Origin: Panopea generosa
Taxonomy: Eukaryota; Mollusca; Bivalvia; Adapedonta; Hiatellidae
DNA length: 64,000 nucleotides
Direction of reading: 5' to 3'
NCBI GenBank assembly: GCA_029582155.1
Contig: CM055895.1
Location: forward strand, 58,376,750-58,440,749
Below, piece by piece: positions 1-12,791 of the stretch. Numbering within the stretch: the first letter of the stretch is position 1; each line of letters begins with the position of its first letter. The notes beneath the pieces are model-generated. The model made no database searches. It was not told the DNA's origin and saw only the letters and a list, made by a program, of their open reading frames with translations. The translations under genes were made by a program, and so were the position numbers.

Positions 1-2200
1 GTAGGAAATATAAATCACTGCAATTCAAAGCCCGAGAAGAAGAAGAAAAAGAGAATTAAAGTTTAATTTCTACCTCCTTCATCTGTAGATCTGTAGTACT
101 CAAGGGAGATAAAAGTGGTGTGAGTCCTTTAACGTTGGTGTCATCATAGCGACATATAACGACGTTGGTTGCGACATTTAGCGTCGGTGCGACATATAAC
201 GTTACCACAGAGTGATCTACCCTAGCAACAGTGCTTGTATTCCATAACGATTATGAACGTATAATGGACAGTTCGTCGTCAACGTAACGTGCGTTGTCGG
301 ACGTGCCGGTGCGTTGAGCGTTGTTTATTGATGAATGAGCAAATGTTAGAGAAGTGTTGATGAAGTTGAATATACTAAAATAAATTTATTACGTTGAATG
401 TCACAGACAGCAAACACGACGACACTTATCAATTTTCTATCAGTTTTAATTTAAAGTCACACAGTTTATAATAAAATAGTTGCAAAGATATAGATATAAA
501 CAAAATCACAGTATTGTATCTAACTTGTTATACCATTCACTAAAATCTCACTTTAAAAGCGGTGTCCATAACATAGACTATTTGCGAATAACTAAGATAA
601 AAAAAGCTGTCCAAATATCGGATAACATCCAAATATATATTAAGTTCACAAAGTTAAATTAAATTTTACAAAGTACTGACGGCTTTCCAATCTGTCTGGT
701 AAACTATCCAGACAGTAACTATGTCCTAAAAGTTGTTCTCCCCTCATACTCTATTAACTTCTTCCTAAAATACTAAAATTGTTTTGTTTGCACATACATG
801 GCTTTGGTATGGTTTAGATACTTAATCATTAAAAGAAAACATAAAGGCAAACAAGATATACTGGACAATACATGGTAAAAATGTTATGTACACCAAAATC
901 AAAATGTTTTCACACCTTCAATTTCCATAATCAATTAGGCTTCAACAGTATATACATAAAACGAAAGTTTGGAATAATTTCACATAATACTGGATTAATA
1001 ATCAGTTTCAGCTAATAAGTGTTTACAGTAGTAATTAAGATATCAAGATGTTGGCATTGAGCATATGTGAGAGCAGGTTTAACCAGCATTGACAAGTTGC
1101 ATTTGAAGATAAAATGTAATAAAATATTTATAAATAAACTAAAAAGTTGCTAAAGATATTTTCATAAAAATCACTCCATAATACTTGTTTAATACAACAC
1201 TCATTGTTTTTGTATTTGTATTCATTGTGATCATATATTTATTATTGCGCTCAACAGGATCGTAATTGTTCATTGAAATATGTGTTTATTTAAACAATAC
1301 TAATAATGTCCTTAGCGATGAGCCCGTAAATTACGACTTATTTGTATGTTGAATACAGTTTTTTATTTCTTTGTAAATGGTGTTTTACGGTATGTGTCGA
1401 CATTCATTCATTCTTTAAATGTTTGCAAAGATACAGTTTAATTTTAACATTAAAGGGTCACTTTATTGGTCACCTGTTGTACAGGGTACTGTACCGAAAA
1501 CAAGCGAAATGTAAGAAATGTGAACGGTTTTGTTTAGGTATTTAGAACATGAGTAATTACACTGAATACTGTAAATATAGTAAACTTAGACAAACAGACA
1601 GAACAAAAAGCTTTAGGATGAATAAAGAAAGTTTTAACAGACACATCTAAACTATGATCATAATAGTAATATTGATATCCAACTATAAAATCCATATTAA
1701 ATATGGACTCAAACCGGTTTATTCAAACACAAGAAAAGAAAGTTATCTTATTAGGAAAGATAGAGAGAAGACCGTTAAAGGTGCTCAATCCTCCACGATC
1801 GGTGACTGTAGCAATTGTAAGACAACCACATCCCACTTGATGGGTTGACCTCAGTCAAATCAATGCAGATTTCAAAATTAGGCTGTTCGCAGTACCAGCA
1901 AACGCCAAAACGTTTGGATGCATCGTACACATTTCAAGGTATTTTATATTCACCAGCAAAAACTTTAAGTCGATAAAAACGATTTGCATAACATTAAACG
2001 TATATCTTGCGTTCGGCACCGTTATTTGTCATTTGGTTATTAATAAAATATCGTAACATCGTTTGAAACAATTTGCATTTTTATTAATACGACATAAATA
2101 TATATTTACATCATTATACATATTTACAATGAGCGATCAAAACGTGTAGCAATATTTCCATTGACTCTGTGATTATCGATCAAGTTTAGATGTGTTTTAC
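1..2200. other. Intergenic, nothing recognised
   Basis: AT-rich sequence with only short chance open frames. No exon, RNA gene or repeat signature was identified. Confidence 0.6.
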
Positions 2201-2209
2201 TGTTTAACA

Positions 2210-3005
2210 CTAATCCCACTCATTTTCTTCTTCAGACTGGTCTTCTTCAGATTCTGCTTCGGTATCTTCCCCTTCATATTCAGCTATAGACTCTTGTCTC
2301 GCTGGCATAAAAAGTTCGTTAATTGGCTTATTGTAAATTTTCACTGCTTGACGAATAGCATTTTCCAGATCCAACTTGTTATTTTTTGTAAGACTTTCTG
2401 CCGTTTTCATGATGGTCTGATAGAACACGTCTGTTTTCATCTTCGTTATATCAATAAGTAGATCAGCGACGGTTTGACGAACGTTTTTTTTTCTGACTTC
2501 CGGTAATATACTATTAACTGTTTTATTTCTAGATCCAAATTCTTCTTCTATTTCATTGACCTTATCTTGCCACACTTTCTTTCTTCAGTTGAAAATATTG
2601 TCTTATTCAGATCTTTCAAACGCTTCTGTTTCCCTGTATGCCAACCGTTGATCGTATCCACGACTTCGTTGTCAGATTCCTAATCATCACGGGAACCCCC
2701 CCCCCCCCCCCCCCCCACCCCGTAATAGCAAATAGCATCCTTTTCTTCTTCGCAGAATCTTCTGTTCATTGTGGGAGAGCATCATCACTTTTTAGTTTCT
2801 GTTTTCTTGCAACACACCATTGCTTCACATGGTTTTGTAAATCGAAGGAATTCCCAAACATAATTCCGCAGTCGTTACAGATAGGCATATCAATGCTACA
2901 ATCAATATTGCTGGATGAACGACTGGTTGAGTCTTGATGATCAAAGGGTGGTCTGCCACTTATAAAATTTGACTCATTCTTAGTTGGCATCGGTAGTATT
3001 TTCAA
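2210..3005 (-). pseudogene. Broken gene: zinc-finger block and acidic-tail block
   Basis: Two protein-like blocks lie on the minus strand. The first (2,766-3,005) holds a zinc-finger-like motif: CNDCGIMFGNSFDLQNHVKQ then WC. The second (2,210-2,575) is charged and helical and ends in a strongly acidic tail (ESEEDQSEEENEWD) before a stop. A C2H2-like finger followed by a helical region and an acidic tail recalls uncharacterised multicopy proteins of marine invertebrates, some linked with virus-like elements; I cannot name the family. It looks broken in a few places. Confidence 0.45.
2699..2716. repeat. Poly-C tract
   Basis: A nearly pure C run on the plus strand. A second C run followed by (CA)n lies at about 3,417-3,447. 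Such runs are prone to length errors in assemblies. Confidence 0.9.
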
Positions 3006-3009
3006 AATT

Positions 3010-6000
3010 TGTATACTGCAACTAAAAGTTCAAGGAAAGTACTTGAACTTTTACTTAAAACTTCAATATTCTAAATTCAAGATCATTTTGCGTGTTTAAT
3101 ACAGTATAAAACGTCTAAGGTTAAATGTACCTTACATTTTATATAAAAGAAGAAATAAGCTGCCTGTGTGATTTGAATGGTTAATTTGCCAAATTATTGA
3201 TTCTTCGCATGCTATTTTAAAAACAGTTAGTAGAGAGATGCAAATTTCGTATCCTTATGTATTAGTCCATGTTCTTACCAACATACATATTTCTATAAAC
3301 AAATGGACTGATAACCAGAACATAGGCGTAGGAGCCGGGTTGTTGGCGCAATATTCGGGTTCAGCATATACTTTGGGACCTTGAAGTATATCCTCATACA
3401 CTCTCTCCCCAGTTTGCCCCCCCCCCCCCCCCACACACACACACACAATAATTGAAACGCTTCTACGCACATGCAGAAATACTAGACTGTCTCACTTTTT
3501 ATTTGTTTTAAATGATATAATTAAACGTCTATAAACTAGTCTTGATTCCAAATTATAGTTTTGTAGTTATATATATTATATAAGCTACTTAAGATAATTT
3601 AGTGTTATTCAAAGTTGCTTTGATTCCATTGCAACAGTGTGGCTACTGTATCTTTAATATGTGACATTTTGTGTGATAATATTTTATTTACTAGATGTAT
3701 TTTTGCCTATATATCATTTTTTTGTTTAAAGAAAGTGACATATACAAAACATGCTAGATTTACAACATTAGCAAAACTAAATATCCTGCCTAATAAGGTT
3801 CATCAGTCACTATTTTATCAAAATTGTAATTATTTTAACACATTTATAACGAAACTTATATGACATTATTTAACATCGAACAACAAGAACAAAATAAAAC
3901 GAATTATAGCATTTATCAATCCATGCAACGAAAAAAAAATACTTTTCTTGTTTTAAGTGCGCTTTTTTAAATGAATGTGTGACCATTAATATAGACCTTA
4001 TGCCTGTATTTTAATATCATCTAAACCAGGCTTAGCTGGCTTCTGTCATATTTTGCATCGCTCAACCCAGCTCCCGTGGTGAATAATTATTATATTATAT
4101 ATGAAAGTTTGTTGTATCTTGCAAATTTTAAGCAGCTATGTTGAGTGCAAAATCATTAATTTATATTAATTTGTTATCTCTATACGATTTATATCGCCGC
4201 GCTTCGTTTGTCATCAATATCATATGATGATGCCTTTAGATAATTTTTTTAATGTATTTCAGCTGAACGATGAACAGATAATATGACATTTGTATAGTTT
4301 CGCATGTATACCGATTACGGCGTGCATTCACAAATCATACACACAATAAAACAGTGAAACTTTGTTTAGTCAAGTGAACACAGAACTAAAGAAACGTTAT
4401 TTACATGCAAAACCCAGTTTGTTTTAGCTATACAATATGTAATTTTATGCATACATTTAAAAAAGACATAGTTAAGTGGTGTCTATATGTTATTTATGAT
4501 GGCATTAGACACACATACACATTTTTGATAAAGCTAAAATAAATCCAAATTATGTCGTTTTTTTCTGGCAAATTATTCAATAATTCACTGGCTGACATTT
4601 GATCCTGTAAACTTATATGTATATATATAAGTAAACATGTCAATAAATAAAAAATGGAAATTCCGTTGTTATGATTTCAATTATCTCCCTTTATTAAATA
4701 AATGCATATCATTTTACTGTATATTCATGATCCAACGGGTTTCTATGTATGCCTTTGATATAGCATGTGAGTAGTCACGAATCCCTAACTGGACACTACT
4801 CCTATAAAGTTATCACTTCATGCATGTAAATTGTCCATCCCGTATAGATATATTGCATGTAAAACCATAGTATAGAAGTCATGGTTGACATCAAATTCTA
4901 TTGTGCTGGTAGATACCTTGATATTGTGTCTCTGATTTGCATTGTTTTAAACTGGTCGTTCCAGGAACTTCTGTAAAATAACCTCATATTTATTCAATAA
5001 TTAATCTACTTATTTCTGCTCATGTGTCACGTTATCATTTATCTGAATATCTCTGTACGTTTATCCCATTACTGTCAAGATCATCGACATTTGGTTACTT
5101 TTTTATTACTTTCCCCTCTTCATATTTCTTAAGTAAGAAGTGGTATATTCCATTCCATTCCATTTTGTAAAAAAAAAAAAAATTATCACCTTGTTTCAAA
5201 TTTCGATCTTTCGCTTTGTCATGCTGAAGTTTGTACCCTTTTTTGTGCTTCGTTCAAACTCAAACATTCTCTAGCTATCTTACATGTTTGTTCCGACCTA
5301 TGTCCTAAGTCTAACTCATACTCATGTCTCACACTCACCTGTCAGTAACTTGCATCCTGTCACCTGGCTGTTCGGCCATGCCATAGTAGTAGTTTAAACG
5401 GTGTAAAAACAATGTTACCGACAGGCAGCTTTTCTAGTTTCCCTGTCGCATCCTTTTCAACAAACATTCATTCGCTCACACACGCTTGTACCTTTGAGAT
5501 CGTATGGCTGGTAAACAAATGATTGAGTGACACAAGACTGCACATTTCTGCCATCATCTGTGAATCTATCACGTCTTTAAGATCGGCAAGTCTTTTCATC
5601 TACAACGTTATCTATTTGTTCTAGCCATGATCTAAAGTACTGATTCAACATATTTGACTTGCTCTCTCTATACCTTAGCCGAAACCATTCTTCTGTCAAC
5701 GTGTATCTTTTGTGCCCTTTTCAACAGCTAGTAAGCATCACCATGCTTGTATGCTTGTATATTTTTCAAGTTCTTTACAAGTTCATAATGTACTCAAACT
5801 AACTGCTCATGAACCTTCTTTCCAGTTTTTACACTTTGCAAAGCGTTCATATCAATATCACCATTTTGCTCCTCAATCTTTCGTAGTTACGGGGAAGTAC
5901 CACTTTAATGCATTTTCAAACAGTCCTTAACCCCAGTATCAAACATGAGCTTCACCAACTACAGATTATCTATTGGTCTTCCCGCTTTAAACTTGCCTTT

Positions 6001-6150
6001 TTGTCCATGTGTCCTATTTCAAACAATAATTTCTTTATTTTCAAGAACAAGGTTTTCCTTTTTCTACTCCATTTCGAACTGCCATCTCTTATCATCCCGA
6101 CTTATGTAATCTGACGCTTTCGTGTATGCATTATATGCCTTTATAACATA
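3010..6150. other. Intergenic, no supported gene
   Basis: AT-rich DNA. From about 5,130 to 6,110 the composition changes to a more balanced, pyrimidine-rich plus strand, which hints at an old degraded element, but I could not assign it (see rejected items). Confidence 0.5.
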
Positions 6151-6152
6151 TA

Positions 6153-7165
6153 CGAGGTATGTCCCAAAATTAATAGGACGACCCGGTCATTTTTTTATTT
6201 AGGGTGTCACATGCAAACCAGTGGTATCAATGGATAGATCGACACATCATCTATTGTCATAAAACATCAAATCAACTTTCAGTCATTGTTAAGTTCATGC
6301 AAACGGCACCATAGTAACGCGAGTTTGGAAGTATGGGGGACTTTGAAATAAGATGCCATTTAAAAAAAAAATATTGCCTTTGAAAGCAGACATCTTCCTC
6401 AATATCGTGTCAAATGTTATGAAATAATAGTGGACGTAATTTCAGAGCATGTACGAATGTCATTTAAAATTTCGACGTTATCGATAATTATTTGATTATT
6501 ATGCGCACTTTTAAAATAACAAGTGCGAATTTGAATGGTAAGAAATTGGACGACGTCACGCCTAGAGTGGAAATTTAGAGTGTGGTAAAATTTTGTGTTG
6601 GGTGTGATTACTCTGAAGTTTATTTCACACAGCTCTTTAACAGAAGGCATATCCTGGAGTCTTGTCTATTGGTGGTACAAACGGGTTTTCAATGGTGAGA
6701 CAAAAGTAACTGACCATTAGCGATCTGGACGACCGAAATTTTGTGTGGTTGTCCTGGGATTCAAGTCAGATCTTTATGAATAGCGCTTTCAGTACATCCG
6801 GGCCATGTGCCGGAGTGTACATTCTGTGGTTAGGATCTACGATTCATCATAGTATCGTGACATGTACCAGAAGTGGGTGCAGAACCACAAAATTTGTGTT
6901 TTGCACAGCGGCTCATACTTCGAAAAAAGAATGACTTTATTTGAATGTCAATTTGACATCACACAAATAACGTCAATCTCCCCCGTACTTTGTAACATAT
7001 ACATTTTGACTTTTAAAAATTAATGTTAAATAGTTGTGTACGATATTGAAATTTAGCATGCTTATAGTTTAGATATTAAAAATTATCCATGCCAAGTTTT
7101 GTTTGGATTGAAACACTAAAAGTCATATTTCTAAATGCGTCCTATTACTTTTGGGACATACCTCG
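6153..7165 (+). mobile_element. Deleted mariner DNA transposon
   Basis: 28-bp terminal inverted repeats (cgaggtatgtcccaaaa type) at 6,153-6,180 and 7,138-7,165 differ at one base and are flanked by TA duplications. Inside, near 6,660-6,745, the plus strand has WWYKRVFNGETKV and RSGRPKFC fragments, typical of the mariner helix-turn-helix region. Near 6,840-6,935 it has MYQKWVQNHKICVLHSGSYF, the C-terminal end. The catalytic core between them is missing and stops interrupt the rest, so this is an immobile internally deleted copy of about 1.0 kb against the usual 1.3 kb. Confidence 0.85.
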
Positions 7166-7989
7166 TAGTATATGTATACTTCTATAGTGCTAAATACAGC
7201 TATTATTGATATAGGAGTACACAATATATTGACATAAAAGCTGGGACAAGTATTTGAACGGGCAATATCGGACCAGAAGGGGCAGTGTTATGACAGTTTG
7301 GTTGAAGATTTTGTCTCGTGAACACTTTATCATCTTTAGTCTTCATAAAATCCTGATTAAATTTTGTCAGAGTGTTATTGTTATTGAATGCTCAGACACA
7401 TTGTTGATCCAGCCACATCAGACCAGAATGGACAGAGTTATGATCGTTGATTGATTGAAATATACAAATGCACGTCTTGTAAACACTGCAGCACCTGTAG
7501 TCTACATCGGGAATGTTACTCGCAATGGGAGCTTTGAGGAGTCCATTTTCAACTATGCTTGTGAAGTGTGGGGAAACACTTACTGTCAAAACCATTAGAG
7601 AAAATACACTTAAAATATTGTTAAAAGGTGTAAAATGTTTATAATGTCGACAAGTAACGATTGAGTGTATGGAGAATTGACTCGTTATTCGATATATATG
7701 AACCTTGGGGTAAGAATAATTACATATTGGTTTAAATTGTTGTATACAAACAATTGTGTTCTAAAACGGCATATACATTTTCATTGATTGATTCTTACAA
7801 ATATAAGAAACATTGAGCGCATAGAGTTAAAACATATAAAAATGGTGTTTTACCTTTATATAGAAAGTTGAAAATGTAGTTTGAATATGAGCCAAATCTG
7901 GATATTGCAAAGTTTTGGACGTTATGACAAAATTACGTTATCAGCACATTGGTTTCGTATTGAAACTAGAATATTAACATAAACAAGAT

Positions 7990-8395
7990 AAAACAAAATG
8001 AACGACTGTGTCATTTCTTTGCCTCTGGTGATATTGAAGATGAGTTCCATATCGTATTGATATGTGATAAGTTAAAATATATTCAGAGAAAGAATATACG
8101 AAGATGTTATTGGCTAAATCCATTAGGCTTTAAATCCAACAAGTTTCTGCGATCAACTTATAGTTCTGTTATAAAATTTAATGCTTTATCGTATTATACA
8201 TTGTTCTTCAGATTAGAAATAACACATCCAAAATTGATATTGATCTATTCTCTCATTGGATAAAATGTATTTTGTATTGGTACGTTGTTGTCAATACGAC
8301 CTGACTGTGCACTGACTTCATTTTGATTTTGTTATAAAGACGAGAAGCTGTATAGTTAAAGTCTGAATAAAAGTATGTTCTGTTCTATGTTGTCT
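7990..8395 (+). mobile_element. LINE 3' end remnant
   Basis: The frame encodes CHFFASGDIEDEFHIVLICD then KLKYIQRKNIRRCYW. It resembles the C-terminal tail after the reverse transcriptase domain of molluscan non-LTR elements (DEFHFV..C..Y..IR..YI...YW type). It ends near 8,261 and is followed by a short 3' UTR ending gaataaaagtatgttc. Everything upstream is lost, the normal 5' truncation of LINE insertions. Confidence 0.6.
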
Positions 8396-8462
8396 ATTCT
8401 TGTCTTGTTTTAACTGTACTGTATAACTTATGTCTTGTGTTTGTTTCCATTGTATACAGATG

Positions 8463-8590
8463 CCAAGTTATCAGTTACTTGCGGATATCATCGTGCTCGG
8501 ATACTGGTTAACCTTCTAGAATACTAAGACAGAGTGGGAAGGTTAATTGATCGTCTGTTAGCCCTTTCTGGCATATAAAATACGTTAAAT
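8463..8590 (+). mobile_element. SINE-1 fragment (3' half)
   Basis: Matches the 3' half of the SINE copies at 23.4 and 25.0 kb (tcagttacttgc, ctggttaacctt, tcgtctgttagccc, ggcatataaaatacg). The tRNA-like head is missing. Plus orientation. Confidence 0.6.
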
Positions 8591-8599
8591 ATTCAAAAT

Positions 8600-10290
8600 A
8601 ACAAAGAAACAAATCAAACATTTGGTATTGATTTGTTTGAGACTCAAATAAAACAACAATTGCAATTGATAAAGAAAATCATATTTATTGTTGACAACAT
8701 TCCTTATTGACAGCATCAGTCGATGTACATTATAACATACGACAAACGTGTACGTATTTGTTACCAAATATAGACTGATCGTAATCAATATTAATATTGT
8801 TCGTATTTTTCGTTTTTTTTATATGACGCTGCGTTGAAAGTTTTATATTCAATCCAAGCGGACGAACATTTAATATACAGTCTCCAGAAAAACACCTGAA
8901 ATAAATAATTTTCTTGAACTATTTTCAGTTTAAGCCATACCAGTAAGTCAAATCGAAATTAAAGATTCGTCGACTTTGTATTAACATCATGGTATGTTAA
9001 TATCAGCATAAACATTGCGACAGGTTGTACACATACAATTCTGGCATAAATGTGAGTTTATGTGATGATGAGGTACCACAAAGTAGCAGGAGCAAACAAA
9101 GACGAGAGTCTTTAATAAAGAAGACACATCTAACCTTACAAAAAAGTAGTTCCAAAGTGTTTGTATTTATGTTAGCAAAACATTCGGAACTACTTTTAAT
9201 GATGTGTCCACAAAACATTTCGAAACATGCAATACTGTTTATACTGCCGCTTGTGTTATGATCAGTTAGACGTTTGCATATAAACTAGAAAATTATTAAG
9301 TTACGTTAAACATGTAAAACAACTGAACAATTTAATAGAACTCCAAACAAAATCAAGGACAATGTATATATCTTTCACCACACAAATAGCACCCTTCCTA
9401 AGTTCTATATGTACACACTTGTTCATCACCAATAAATACTACATCCAATTTACCAATCAATTAACATATATCACAACGTTTCAATAAATAAAAGCAAAAT
9501 AAAATATAATTTACATATAAGACATGTGATCGTACATCTATCTATAGTTGTTAACATACCACGGCAACTTCTTCGCCTGAAAGTCCGCAATAAGTGCCAC
9601 TCGGTGTGATATACGATCAACCGTTATAACATCGTGCACAACATCAACACGAACTTTTTAAGGTAAATACCTGTTTTTCATATGAATATAAATCGATAGT
9701 GTCTTTTCATCAAGAAGAATCGAACATTACTGTGATGAAAATCCAATAAATCAACAATATAAAACCTTTTTCATTTATGCATTTGTGTGAATGAATGTAT
9801 ACAAAATTGTTTATGTATACATTTGCAGGTATGATACGTAAGGAAGACATCGCGAAAACAGGAATATGCAGGTGCATACATGTGGTCAAAATAATATATA
9901 ACAATAATGGTAATAGTAATTTTTCTTTGTAGTCGTGTTTAGGTTATGTGAAGGTTTGACGTTGACGACCATTGTCCTTTGAGTCAGCACATTGTTTTGT
10001 TCATAACGTGATATGTCATTGTTCTCATTAGGTTTAATCCTGCATTGTTTCACTTTCATATATTATAAATAGGGATTGTATATAAAACGGGTATTTAAAA
10101 TCGGTAAAGATACACATAACACACAGTAACCATCAACCGGCACTAAGATACAATAACGCATCTGCGCGTGATTGTCCTCTTTGTCTGAGTATTTTAACAA
10201 TACATACATGTACATTTAATAAACATATCACCGAAACGTCTTTGAGTGTTAGATGTGGCTGAAATGCAATTTTAATTTGTTTATGTGTTA
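8600..10290. other. Intergenic downstream of filamin, nothing recognised
   Basis: AT-rich. Lies beyond the most likely filamin 3' end. No clear features. Confidence 0.5.
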
Positions 10291-10302
10291 ATGAATGGCG
10301 AC

Positions 10303-10308
10303 TTTATT
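10303..10308 (-). terminator. Candidate filamin polyadenylation signal
   Basis: An AATAAA hexamer on the minus strand, about 185 nt past the stop codon. It is the first good signal in that direction; later ones exist in this AT-rich DNA, so the real 3' end may be further left. Confidence 0.35.
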
Positions 10309-10490
10309 TTAATATTTATCTAGAACGACATACTGTAGCTCACACAGCTACATCTGTCTATATTTATATCCAACAAATATAAACCACATTTCAGTTACAG
10401 TTACGCTCCTTTGAAGTGTGGTAATAAAAACTTAAATACAATACTCTTTAAAATGTTAAGCAAGAGAGAAATAAACTTTTGTTGATGGAT

Positions 10491-10678
10491 TTAAGTATGA
10501 ATGTTGAATGGACTGCCAGGTATGTCTTCGTCGCCCCATTTTACAGACAAAACGTGCTCGCCGGCTTCTCTGCACGTGTAAGCCACGGTATATGAAGTGT
10601 TGGAGGCTTTTTTGACGCTCATTTCTGCTTCAGGGTTACCAGATGGTGTCATCATACCGACACTCAATAAAGCGTTTC
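10491..10678 (-). CDS. FLN: Filamin last exon, repeat 24 (dimerisation) and stop
   Basis: Encodes NALLSVGMMTPSGNPEAEMS, SYTVAYTCREAGEHVLSVKW and GDEDIPGSPFNIHT, then TAA. The end matches vertebrate YTLVVKWGDEHIPGSPYRVVVP. Repeat 24 forms the filamin dimer. The acceptor is TTCATTTCAG. Confidence 0.96.
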
Positions 10679-10897
10679 CTGAAATGAAAAGGGATTCATT
10701 TACTACTCGAACTGATACACTGCACAAGAATAAAAAGTAAACTACTGAACATGGTAATCAATTTAGAGAAGGTGACGTATATATTCCGGGATAAAAAATG
10801 GTAAATAATTGAAGTGAAGTGTGTGAGTGTGTGTGTGTATGGGGGGGGGGTTAGCAAACTAGTAAATTGAATTGATAATTACAGTTGGGTTCAGTGA

Positions 10898-10990
10898 AAA
10901 TCATATCATATCATATCATATCATATCATATCATATCATATCATATCATATCATATCATACCATACAATACCATATCATACCATATCATA
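10898..10990. repeat. Pentanucleotide microsatellite (tcata)n
   Basis: About 18 units of tcata/atcat, with variant units at the right end. In the last filamin intron. Confidence 0.95.
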
Positions 10991-11124
10991 TTATGACTGG
11001 AAACAGTGACATTTATACTTATAAGAGGAGAAAACTCTATACTTCGCAAATAAATATTATAAAAAACATAAAGTAAAGGGCAATAACTCACTGGAAACTA
11101 TTTAAATACTTTGTTTAGTTATTA

Positions 11125-11263
11125 CAACTTATCCAAACACGCTCGAAGTCTTCCTGGGTAGAACCAATACTAAACAAATGCAGATAACGTGTCTTGCTCA
11201 AAGACACCACACATAGCCGTTGGAGCAGGATCGAACCCACAATCACTGGACCACGCGCCCCAC
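11125..11263 (-). mobile_element. SINE-2 copy
   Basis: Minus-strand tRNA-derived SINE. On that strand it has gtgattgtgggttcgatcc (B box) and then body motifs ggctatgtgtggtgtctttg and ctacccaggaagacttcgag. Six other copies in the window share these motifs. Confidence 0.7.
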
Positions 11264-11383
11264 TATTTTAATCATTAAGTCATTGGTATTTAATCTTTGC
11301 GAGTACCGTGTATCTTCGCAGAAAATCCGTGTATTATTCTTGTTATTTAACGCAAAATGGCATCAATCAAACTAATTGATATC

Positions 11384-11938
11384 AGTCGCTTAATTACAGA
11401 GAGGACAGGCTAATATCAATTCAACATACACGGCTGAAATTTTTTGAATAACTCTTTGAACCTTGTCTGAATTTAACAATTTTGTTACCAAAGTAAAGAT
11501 TATTAAAACTATTGACTCAATGTTTTTTTGTTTTTTTTTTACAAAAAAGTTAGTGTAATAGTTTTAACAAAAACAACATTTTAACAGCACATCATAGAAA
11601 TTGATATTTTAGGTAGAAAGATGAAGTAAGTTTATAATGGGTGGCAAAAATTTCATGTCGATATTTGAAGAAGTTATTCTAAATATGGTCTCAATGAGAA
11701 AATGATCACGAAGAATAACCATAAGCGTAAAAATCTTCTTTCAATAAATTTGATAAAAAGAAATTTAACACCCAAAGTTACATTCCATTTAAGCCCTTTA
11801 TTTACATACCACAACCACAAAAATATGTTGAATGGTTCAGGATGAGTTGCTTAAACTTGGAAAAAGCCAAATGTGTCACCCGAATTTTAGACAAGCACCT
11901 GTATTCACTACCCTCTGCTTATATGTCTCTGTTAATAG
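11384..11938. repeat. Dispersed repeat, copy 1
   Basis: Shares ordered blocks with 15,842-16,497: ggctaatatcaattcaacat, gaataactctttgaaccttg, ccaaatgtgtcacccgaatt and gcttatatgtctctg. No terminal inverted repeats or coding capacity seen. It stops just beyond the splice donor of the exon at 11,945. Confidence 0.65.
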
Positions 11939-11944
11939 TTATAC

Positions 11945-12136
11945 CTGCATCCTTGACGTCTAATGTAAAGTTCACTGATCTGTTCGTCATTGCTTTCTTA
12001 ATTCCTGGACCTCTAGCAACAACCTTGCTGGCGTCACCACGGAATTTCTTTGATGCCTTAGAACCAGCCTTCTTTTCAACTGTCTCCACTACCATCGATG
12101 ATTGTTCAAGAATTGGAGCTGGTTTACGTCCAGATC
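11945..12136 (-). CDS. FLN: Filamin exon, hinge 2 and start of repeat 24
   Basis: Encodes SGRKPAPILEQSSMVVETVE and KKAGSKASKKF, a lysine- and serine-rich hinge. Then comes RGDASKVVARGPGIKKAMTN and SVNFTLDVKDAG, matching vertebrate [20 protein letters not shown] and FTVDCSKAG. Hinge 2 is the flexible, calpain-sensitive linker before the dimerisation repeat in vertebrates. A dispersed repeat (11,384-11,938) ends only a few bases beyond the donor. Confidence 0.96.
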
Positions 12137-12524
12137 CTGGTTTAAAAGAATAAAAGTGATAAAAGCAATGAATATGAGAAAGACAAGCACATAGATATAT
12201 AATAATGTATTTGAAAAATCCCGAAAGTAAAATACTTTAACTAAACTCCATGGTCTAACTTATATTATACACTTGTTTTAATGCATTCTGCCAATTATGT
12301 GTATATACCACCTACTGTCAGCGGTACAATTCTGGGTTAAAACTTATTACAAAACTTTTTTTATGATACTTGTGAGCTGCCTTGTCTTTAGTGAATGTAA
12401 CACTCACACACTGCGATCGTCTTATTATTGGCATGCTCTATTATCAAGTATTTTCGTTCCTCGTTCATATAATTTGATTATAAAAAATGTTATCTTTTTA
12501 ACAGGTAAAGAAAATGATAAGAAA

Positions 12525-12791
12525 CCGGAATCGGCACTAATTTCAAAACATATCGGTACTAGACTTATATTCCACGATTTGGTACTAATTACAAAACATA
12601 TCGGTTACTAGGCTAATATTCCACGATTTGGTACTAATTACAAAACATATCGGTTACTAGGCTAATATTCCACGATTTGGTACTAATTACAAAACATATC
12701 GGTTACTAGGCTAATATTCCACGATTCGATTCTAATTTCAAAACATATTGGTTACTAGACAAGTGTTCCACGATTCGGTATTAATTACAAA
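12525..12791. repeat. 49-bp tandem array (left part)
   Basis: About five to six copies of a 49-bp unit with ggttactaggctaatattcc, acgatttggtactaattac and aaaacatatc. The same unit resumes at 14,063-14,135 beyond the inserted element. Confidence 0.8.

Noticed and set aside
2192-2461. Plus-strand open frame rich in Phe and Leu opposite the acidic-tail block
   Set aside because: It is the antisense shadow of the charged minus-strand protein block.
5130-6110. Compositional change and a faint resemblance on the minus strand to the end of an LTR-retrotransposon pol gene
   Set aside because: Only a very short stretch resembles the family and it is heavily decayed. No terminal repeats were seen. 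Too weak to list as an element.
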